Assembly (NCBI GenBank): GCA_964619775.1
Contig: CAZUFB010000012.1
Location: 1 to 39,174 of the forward strand
Direction of reading: 5' to 3'
DNA: 39,174 nucleotides
From: CAZUFB01 sp964619775
Lineage (GTDB): Bacteria > Actinomycetota > Coriobacteriia > Coriobacteriales > UMGS124
Shown here in pieces: positions 33,373 to 39,174 of the stretch. Position numbers and translations under genes: made by a program. The notes below the pieces were generated by a model, which saw only the letters and a list, made by a program, of their open reading frames with translations, was not told the DNA's origin and made no database searches. How positions within the stretch are numbered: the stretch's first letter is position 1; the number at the start of each line of letters is the position of its first letter.

Positions 33373-33486
33373 CGGGGCCGACACCGCCTGTTTGCCGACG
33401 CGCGCGACGGAAGGAAGGGCGGGCGGGGCGCCGGGGCACGCTCCGGGCGGATCCGACCCCAGGGCCCAATGGGGCGCCGGCGCCGT

Positions 33487-33514
33487 TTGAGCCGTGGGTC
33501 TTTCGCGCTATACT
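33487..33514 (+). promoter_or_regulatory. Promoter of the MFS transporter gene
   Basis: TTGAGC (33487-33492) and TATACT (33509-33514) are separated by 16 bases, and the start codon follows 48 bases later. A self-complementary GGCGCCGGCGCC lies just upstream (about 33474-33485) and could be part of a terminator for the cluster or an operator. Confidence 0.6.
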
Positions 33515-33561
33515 CACCTGTTGCAGCGTGGAACAGGGCAAAAGAGGAGGAACGGGCGGCG

Positions 33562-34842
33562 ATGCGCAGCGGATCGGGCAGCTCCCCGGCGGGGGACGGG
33601 CAGTCGGAAGGGGGCGGGCCTGCGGGCCGGTCTGCGGGCCTGTTTCGCCTGCGCCGGGCGTCGTTTCCCATCCTGTGCGTGCTGTTCGGGCTCGAGTCCG
33701 TCGCCGCCAACGTCGTGCACCCTGTCGAGCCGGCGTTCTACATCGGGCTCGGCCTGCCCGACTGGATTTTTGGGGCCGCCTTTGCGGCCATGGCGTTTGG
33801 GCTGTTCGCGCTCGCCCCGTTTTGGGGCCTCGTGTCCGACCGCATCGGGCGCGTGCCCACGCTCGCCATCACCCTGCTGACGTACGGCTTTGCGCAGCTG
33901 GCGTTTCTGGTGAGCACCACGGTGGCCACCATCCTGCTCGCGCGCTTCGCGGCGGGGGCGTTCTGCTCGGGCGTCGGCGTTGCGGCCATGGCGTATGTGG
34001 CCGACGTGTCCGATGCGCGCACCTGCGGGCGGCGCATGACCATTTTCGCCGCGGTGCAAAACGTCGCGACCGCTTTTGGATACCTCGTGGGCGGCGTCGT
34101 GGGCGAAGGCGACCCCGGGCGCTCTTTCATCCTGCAGTTCTTCATCCTGGCCGCCGTCTCGATGGGGGCGTTCGTGTTGCTGTGCGAGGGGCCGGCGTTC
34201 CACCGTTCCGAGCAGCCCCTCACGCTGGCGCGCGCCAACCCCCTGGCCGCGTTCGCCGGCACGCGGGCCGTCATGTCGCCGTGGATGGTGGCGTTTTTGG
34301 CGTCTACGGCCTGCGCCTGCCTGGCCTCGTCGGCGTTCGACAACTCGTTCAACTACTACCTGCGCGACCAGTTCGGTTTCCCCACCACCTACAACGGCGT
34401 CATCTACGCGGTTGTGGGGGCGTTGGGGCTTGCGGCAAACCTGCTCGTCGGCCTGCGCCTGCAGCGCTCGCGCGACGTGGAGCGGTCGCTGGGCGCGGTG
34501 CTACTGTGCGCGGCCGCGGTGCTCGCCTCGACGCTGTTGGCGTCGGCGATGCCCGTCTACCTGGGCCTCAACATGTTGTTCTACGTCTTTAACTCGATGT
34601 ACCTGCCGCTTATGCAGGCTCTTGCCGTCGAGGGGGACTCCACCGGCCACGGCATGGTCTCGGGCCTGTTCCAGTCGTTCAAGTCGCTCGGCGCGATGGT
34701 GGGCGCCCTTGTGGCCGGCTTCGTCTACGAGGCAAGCCCGCTAGCCCCCTTTGCGATGGCCTCCGCCGCGTTTGCCTGCGCCTGTGCGGCAACCCTGGCA
34801 GCCCGCCGTATCGCTCGGCGCCGTGGACGGAGGAAGGCGTAG
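33562..34842 (+). CDS. MFS transporter
   Basis: The start at 33562 follows AGAGGAGG. The 426 residues have about twelve spans with the MFS loop GLVSDRIGRVPTLAITLLTY after span 2 and a matching half from FLASTACACLASSAFDNS. The N-terminal about 30 residues are Gly/Ser-rich and soluble. Relatives are drug or sugar-type exporters; substrate unknown. It has its own promoter and is separate from the surface cluster. No regulator gene is adjacent. Confidence 0.87.
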   Translation: MRSGSGSSPAGDGQSEGGGPAGRSAGLFRLRRASFPILCVLFGLESVAANVVHPVEPAFYIGLGLPDWIFGAAFAAMAFGLFALAPFWGLVSDRIGRVPTLAITLLTYGFAQLAFLVSTTVATILLARFAAGAFCSGVGVAAMAYVADVSDARTCGRRMTIFAAVQNVATAFGYLVGGVVGEGDPGRSFILQFFILAAVSMGAFVLLCEGPAFHRSEQPLTLARANPLAAFAGTRAVMSPWMVAFLASTACACLASSAFDNSFNYYLRDQFGFPTTYNGVIYAVVGALGLAANLLVGLRLQRSRDVERSLGAVLLCAAAVLASTLLASAMPVYLGLNMLFYVFNSMYLPLMQALAVEGDSTGHGMVSGLFQSFKSLGAMVGALVAGFVYEASPLAPFAMASAAFACACAATLAARRIARRRGRRKA

Positions 34843-35235
34843 GGGGGTGGCAAGGGCACGGTCCGGCCGCGTCCTTCGCGGTGCGCCGTCCTATGACAAG
34901 GTGTCGGCCGTCTGAATGAGACGTCGTTGTCGGCAAGGTACGCCGTTTCGGTTAATCGTGTACCCAGGGCCTCCGCATGCCGCGCGTCGACATATTGTAA
35001 GCCCAGGTTGTAAGGTATATTTAAACACTATGTCAACATGACTCTCACCAACTATGGATAGGCCTTGGCATAGGGCAGAATCACCAACTTTTCCGCTGCT
35101 TCCTTTGTTTTCGCGAACTCTGGTCGTTTCGGTCGACGGCGCGTTTGCATAGGGTGGCAAGGAGTCGGGGCGGACCGGCCCGCTTTGCCGCTGCGGCCCG
35201 ACGAATCAGGAGAGAGTTGGCGAAGGGACTCATCC
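34843..35235 (+). promoter_or_regulatory. Intergenic regulatory region before the molybdoenzyme genes
   Basis: This 393-base gap contains no convincing gene; the minus-strand frames here have poor codon use. The A+T-rich part has two TTGTAAG copies near 34996-35016 and a TATATT that could be a -10. A 22-bp near-palindrome, CTATG-N3-AGGCCT-N3-CATAG, spans 35052-35073. It is flanked by two direct copies of TCACCAACT (35045-35053 and 35081-35089). These look like operator sites for the downstream genes; the regulator is not known and is not adjacent. Confidence 0.55.
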
Positions 35236-36075
35236 ATGAGCGAAAACGAGACGCTGCGCCCCGGCGGGGCGTGCCCTGCAAGCGGGGAGGCTGCGGACCC
35301 GCAGTCCGAACTTGCCGACGCGCTTCCCGCGGTCCTGAAATGCCTCGAGGCGAACCGCGCCAACACGCTGGCGCTGCTCGACTGTCTGCGCGCCTGCGAC
35401 GTCGCGCCCGAAGACGCCTGCCCCTACCGCGAGGTGGAGGCGGGGCTTGCGGGCCTGCCGTCGATGGGCCTTACCATGCAGACGCCTCATACATTGATCG
35501 GCCTTCTCATAAAAGCCGGCGGCATCGCGTCCGTGCCCGTCGAGGAACCCGCCCCCGTCAAAGACGGGGCGCCTGCCGACGCGCAGGCGGACGACGGGTC
35601 TACCCCGTCGGAGGGGGAGTCCGCCATGGGGACCTGCGACGTTGCGCCCGAAGCCCCCGAAACGCCTACCGCGACGGCTTCGGAAACCGCCGAGGTTTCC
35701 GTCGACCGCGACGCCCCGGTGGCGGATCCCGAACCGTCGGACCAGCCGGTCGACTACGTCCTCTACATCACCGAGGCCGGCCGCGAGGCCCTGGCAGAGT
35801 TCGACCCCCAGGCGCGATTCGGGAAGCTTCTGGCCGAAGAGCCCGAAGCCTACCTCGAGCTGTACGCCCGCGTGCTCGACATCTGCTCGGGCGACGACGG
35901 CGCGTCGCGTGCCCAGATAGAGCAGGACCTCAAAGGGCATCCGGCGCTTGAGAACCCCAAGCGCATCTACCCCGAGTATTTCATCTCCAAGTTGGAGACC
36001 GTCGGCGGTCTTTCGTGGGACGGTGCGTGGCGCACGACCGAGGCGGGCGCGCGCATCCTCGACGCGCTGGCATAG
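35236..36075 (+). CDS. Protein with possible split winged helix, upstream of molybdoenzyme
   Basis: The ATG at 35236 (MSENETLRPG) follows GAAGGGAC; 279 residues without signal or membrane span. Residues 20-100 are helical (ALPAVLKCLEANRANTLALL, then TMQTPHTLIGLLIKAGGI). Residues about 105-170 are a Pro/Ala/Glu-rich linker. Then VDYVLYITEAGREAL reads like the wing and last helix of the same winged-helix fold, so the linker may interrupt it. A second winged-helix-like segment follows at the end (YPEYFISKLETVGGLSW, TTEAGARILDAL). This is a reading of pattern only. It lies 98 bases before the molybdoenzyme gene, so it may be a cytoplasmic regulator or maturation helper. It does not look like a TorD chaperone. 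Confidence 0.75.
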   Translation: MSENETLRPGGACPASGEAADPQSELADALPAVLKCLEANRANTLALLDCLRACDVAPEDACPYREVEAGLAGLPSMGLTMQTPHTLIGLLIKAGGIASVPVEEPAPVKDGAPADAQADDGSTPSEGESAMGTCDVAPEAPETPTATASETAEVSVDRDAPVADPEPSDQPVDYVLYITEAGREALAEFDPQARFGKLLAEEPEAYLELYARVLDICSGDDGASRAQIEQDLKGHPALENPKRIYPEYFISKLETVGGLSWDGAWRTTEAGARILDALA

Positions 36076-36127
36076 GCGCCGGCGGTTGCGGTGCGTCCCT
36101 GCGTGCTCCGTCCCCAAAAGATAGAAC

Positions 36128-36157
36128 GGGAGAGACAGTGAGGAGAGAGACAGTGAG
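36128..36157 (+). repeat. 15-bp tandem duplication in the molybdoenzyme leader
   Basis: GGGAGAGACAGTGAG (36128-36142) is followed directly by GAGAGAGACAGTGAG, identical but for one base. The purine-rich copies lie just before the GAGGAGGG ribosome site of the gene at 36174 and may influence its translation. Confidence 0.8.
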
Positions 36158-36173
36158 AACAGAGGAGGGAACC

Positions 36174-38885
36174 ATGACGCAAACCACATGCACGCGTCGC
36201 AGCTTCGTGAAGGCGGCGGCTGCCCTGGGTGCGGTGGCCGCGCTCGGCATCGGCGCGACCGGCGACCTGGTGAAGGCCGACCCGGCCAAGGCCGACGAAG
36301 CCGACGAGGTCAAGATCGTCAAGACGTCGTGCCGTGCGTGCATCGCCAGCTGCGCCGTGCTTGCGTACGTGCAGAACGGCCGCGTCATCAAGATCGAGGG
36401 CAACCCCGAGAGCCCGATGAGCCAAGGCGGCGTCTGCGCCAAGGGCCTGTCGGGCGTGCAGGCGCTCTACCACCCCAACCGCAACAAGTACCCCATGCGC
36501 CGTGTGGGCGAGCGCGGCGGCAACGACTGGGAGCGCATCAGCTGGGACGAGGCGATCACCGAGATCGCGACCAAGATCAACGAGTTCTCCGACAAGTACG
36601 GCTCGGAGTGCATCAGCGTCTCGACGGGCGGCGGCGGCAACCCGCACTTCTCCAACGTCAAGCGCTTCGGCGAGGCCATCAACACTCCCAACGTGTGGGA
36701 GCCCGGCTGTGCCCAGTGCTACCTGCCCCGCATGGGGGCCTCGCAGCTCGCCTACGGCGTCGGCAAGCCCAACAACCTGTCGTTTGCCGACTCCAACGGT
36801 TGGGACTACTACTACACCGACTCGGCCGTGACCTGCATCGTCATGTGGGGCACCGACCCGTCCAACTCCTCGGTCGCCACCGGCGGCCGCGCGCTCGCCG
36901 AGCTGCGCAACCGCCCGCAGGGCCTCAAGACGGTCGTCATCGATCCGCGTCTCACGATGGACGCCGCCAAGGCCGACGTGTGGCTGCCCATCCGCCCCGG
37001 CACAGACGTGGCCCTCGAGCTCGCCTGGATCAAGTGGATCATCGACAACGAGCGCTACGACGCCGACTTCTGCAAGACCTGGACCAACATGCCCTACCTC
37101 GTGAACCCCGAGACGCGCCTCACCCTCAAGGCGACCGAGGCTGGCCTCGAGGGGTCCGATACCGACTACGTGGTGTGGGACGCCAACACCGACGCCCCCG
37201 TCGTCGTGCAGTACCCCATGGCCGAGGACGTCGACCCCGTGTTGTTCGGCACCTACGAGGTCAACGGCATGGAGTGCTCAACGGGCGGCGAGCTGCTGAG
37301 GCAGGCGTGCGACGAGTGGACGCTCGAGCGGGCCGCCGAGGTCTGCTGGCTCGATGTCGAGCAGATTGAGAAGGCCCTGGAGCTCTACACCGACCCCGAG
37401 GGCCAGTCGGGCATGATGTTCGGCGTTGCCTGCGACCAGTACCAGCAGTCGCAGCAGGCCAACCTCGCCGCGCTCGACATGGAGTTCATGCTGGGCAACG
37501 TCGAGACGCCCGGCTCGATGCTGCAGCGCTTCGCCACCGCCCCCTGCAAGGACCAGCTCGGCAACACGCCGCGCCTCCTGTCTCAGGAGAAGGTCATGAA
37601 GCGCGCCGGCTACATCGAGCACAAGGGCCTCATGAGCTGGGACATGTGCTTCATCCCCGACGTCCTCAAGATGATGAAGGACGGCGACCCCTACCAGATC
37701 CACATGTGGATCGAGCGTTCGGGCAACAAGCACGTCGTGCTCGGACAGTCCTCACAGCTCGACGAGGTCACGCCCAACGTCGACTACATCACGCACATCT
37801 ACATGTATCCGACGGCCTTCACGCGCATGTACGCCGATATCGTGCTGCCCTGCACCGAGTGGCTCGAGACCAACCTCCCCATCCCGCAGCTCAACACCAT
37901 CGTCGTGCGTCAGGCCGTCACGCACCTGTTCGAGACCGTAGAAGAGGGCATCATCTGGACCCAGATCGTCCAGAAGTGCGCCGAGCTGGGCAACGACGAC
38001 GCAGCGCGTGCCTTTGACGAAGAGGCATGCTTCACCACCCCGTTCTACAAGAACGAGTACGAAAAGCAGATTCAGCACCTCGGCACGCTCGACATGACCT
38101 GGGACGAGCTGTGCGAGGCGGGCGTCGTCGAGTGGTGCACCGAGGAAGAGTACCGCACCTTCGGCGTCTACCTGGAGGAAGACGAGGAGACCGGCCTGCC
38201 TAAGGGTTTCGGTACCCCGTCGAAGAAGCTCGAGGTCTACTGCGAGTCCAACACCATCCTGGGCCGCACGGGGTACCCATGGGCGAAATGCACCGAGGCC
38301 GAGTACTTCGAGGTCCCGGCGGCGAGCGTCGAATACGAGCCGCTTCCCTACTATGTCGAGCCGGACGAGTCGCCGCTCGAGGAGGGGACCGAGTACCCGC
38401 TCGTCATCACCAACGGGCGCCTGCCCATGTATCACCACGGCACCCTGCGCAACATCCCCTACCTGCGTGAGATCTACCCCGTACCCGAGCTGTGGATCAA
38501 CCCGGCCGACGCCGAGACCTACGGCATCGAGGACGGCACCTGGACGTGGATCGAGTCTCGCCGCAACAAGACGCGCGGCCTGGCCAAGGTCACCACGGCC
38601 ATCCCGCAGGGCATCCTGTACATGGAGCGCTTCTGGAACCCCGAGCTGCTCGACTCCGACGACCCCACCCAAGCGTACCTGGCGATGAACTACAACATCC
38701 TGACCAGCACCGAGCCGCCCTACAACCCCGAGTACGGCTCGTACACGCTGCGCGGCTTCACGGTCAAGGTCTACCCGGCCGAAGAGGGCGCCCCCGAGGG
38801 CGTGTGGATGGACCCGACCGACTTCGAGTCCTGGATGCCCGAACCCTCCGATGCTACCGAGGATGTGTTTGCATATGGCGCGTAA
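36174..38885 (+). CDS. Tat-exported molybdopterin oxidoreductase (DMSO reductase family)
   Basis: The ATG at 36174 follows GAGGAGGG; 903 residues. The Tat signal is CTRRSFVKAAAALGAVAALG with likely cleavage near DLVKA. A [4Fe-4S] site is C53-x2-C56-x3-C60-x27-C88. The molybdopterin core follows, with WERISWDEAITEIATKI, then EPGCAQCYLPRMGAS where C179 or C182 could be the Mo ligand by position. VVIDPRLTMDAAKADVWLPI and LPMYHHGTLRNIPYLREI are also typical. The family includes DMSO, TMAO and polysulfide reductases and the catechol dehydroxylases of Eggerthellaceae; the substrate cannot be read from motifs. The next gene overlaps by 11 bases and encodes its Fe-S partner. Confidence 0.92.
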   Translation: MTQTTCTRRSFVKAAAALGAVAALGIGATGDLVKADPAKADEADEVKIVKTSCRACIASCAVLAYVQNGRVIKIEGNPESPMSQGGVCAKGLSGVQALYHPNRNKYPMRRVGERGGNDWERISWDEAITEIATKINEFSDKYGSECISVSTGGGGNPHFSNVKRFGEAINTPNVWEPGCAQCYLPRMGASQLAYGVGKPNNLSFADSNGWDYYYTDSAVTCIVMWGTDPSNSSVATGGRALAELRNRPQGLKTVVIDPRLTMDAAKADVWLPIRPGTDVALELAWIKWIIDNERYDADFCKTWTNMPYLVNPETRLTLKATEAGLEGSDTDYVVWDANTDAPVVVQYPMAEDVDPVLFGTYEVNGMECSTGGELLRQACDEWTLERAAEVCWLDVEQIEKALELYTDPEGQSGMMFGVACDQYQQSQQANLAALDMEFMLGNVETPGSMLQRFATAPCKDQLGNTPRLLSQEKVMKRAGYIEHKGLMSWDMCFIPDVLKMMKDGDPYQIHMWIERSGNKHVVLGQSSQLDEVTPNVDYITHIYMYPTAFTRMYADIVLPCTEWLETNLPIPQLNTIVVRQAVTHLFETVEEGIIWTQIVQKCAELGNDDAARAFDEEACFTTPFYKNEYEKQIQHLGTLDMTWDELCEAGVVEWCTEEEYRTFGVYLEEDEETGLPKGFGTPSKKLEVYCESNTILGRTGYPWAKCTEAEYFEVPAASVEYEPLPYYVEPDESPLEEGTEYPLVITNGRLPMYHHGTLRNIPYLREIYPVPELWINPADAETYGIEDGTWTWIESRRNKTRGLAKVTTAIPQGILYMERFWNPELLDSDDPTQAYLAMNYNILTSTEPPYNPEYGSYTLRGFTVKVYPAEEGAPEGVWMDPTDFESWMPEPSDATEDVFAYGA

Positions 38886-39174
38886 TTGCCTGGTCGTCAA
38901 CATCGACCGCTGCACTGGCTGCTACGGCTGCCAGATTGCATGCAAGATGGAAAACAGCGTTCCGCTGGGCGTGAACTGGAACAGCGTCCTGATGGTGGGA
39001 CCCGTGGGCGAGTACCCTAACCAGGTGCACTACCCTCTGCCCGTCATGTGCCAGCAGTGCGAGGACGCCCCCTGCATCTCCGTGTGCCCCACCGGCGCCA
39101 GCTACCGCGACCAGGACAACGGCCTGGTCCTCATCGACCACGAGACCTGCATCGGCTGCCAGGTGTGCATGGAT
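38875..39174 (+). CDS. 4Fe-4S electron-transfer subunit, DmsB-like (cut by window end)
   Basis: The 100 codons in the window start at the ATG at 38875 (MARNCLVVNIDRCTGCYGC), overlapping the molybdoenzyme stop. Cluster motifs are CTGCYGCQIACK, then CQQCEDAPCISVCPTGA, then CIGCQVCMD where the window ends. This is the polyferredoxin subunit typical of DMSO-reductase-type complexes, with more clusters expected downstream, and often a membrane anchor gene after it. It would carry electrons to the catalytic subunit outside the membrane. Confidence 0.9.
   Translation, partial: MARNCLVVNIDRCTGCYGCQIACKMENSVPLGVNWNSVLMVGPVGEYPNQVHYPLPVMCQQCEDAPCISVCPTGASYRDQDNGLVLIDHETCIGCQVCMD

Noticed and set aside
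34891..35366. Minus-strand frames in the gap before the molybdoenzyme genes
   Set aside because: Rare codons, no ribosome site, and overlap with the regulatory repeats and the gene at 35236.

Overview
The window is GC-rich (clearly above 60% by eye) and looks like a chromosome segment from an anaerobic gut-type actinobacterium of the Coriobacteriia, most likely Eggerthellaceae. The signs are several Tat-exported redox proteins, a LuxR regulator with a multi-pass membrane domain, a DMSO-reductase-family molybdoenzyme with its Fe-S partner, LysR genes next to redox enzymes, and Coriobacteria-like surface proteins with BspA leucine-rich and CWB2 repeats. No rRNA, tRNA, CRISPR array, insertion sequence or phage gene was seen.

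Region 1 (1-7.9 kb) holds two paralogous modules on the minus strand. Each has a Tat-exported multi-cluster Fe-S protein followed by a HypA-type metallochaperone (1980-27 and 5905-3953). A LysR gene, a small coiled-coil gene on the plus strand and a divergent membrane LuxR gene accompany them.

Region 2 (7.9-18.2 kb) is mixed metabolic and accessory sequence. It holds a C-terminally truncated AAA-ATPase-like gene ending in a perfect inverted repeat, peptidase T, aspartate ammonia-lyase, a doubtful orphan, an unrecognised 339-aa protein and an EamA transporter. It also holds a relic fragment of a FecCD permease, and a Tat-exported FAD enzyme of the fumarate reductase type divergent from a LysR gene. 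AspA makes fumarate and the FAD enzyme belongs to a family that includes fumarate and other enoate reductases; a functional link is possible but not shown.

Region 3 (18.2-33.4 kb) is the most unusual part: one tightly packed plus-strand cluster, mostly with overlapping or abutting genes. It encodes an exported binding-protein-like polypeptide, a membrane-anchored surface protein, a lipoprotein resembling FecB-type binding proteins with a long acidic linker, two FecCD permeases with unusual N-terminal tails, a MoxR AAA+ ATPase, a DUF58 protein, a DUF4129-like membrane protein and a BspA-LRR/CWB2 surface protein. No ABC ATPase is present. This is a metal/heme/siderophore-type importer embedded in a MoxR-DUF58 operon, and it is the best candidate here for an undescribed system.

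Region 4 (33.4-39.2 kb) carries an MFS transporter with its own promoter and a regulatory intergenic region with a palindrome. A protein with a possible split winged helix follows, then a Tat-exported molybdopterin oxidoreductase and the start of its four-cluster ferredoxin subunit, cut by the window end.

Starts were chosen from ribosome binding sites, overlaps and signal peptides. All family calls come from reading motifs; no database search was run.
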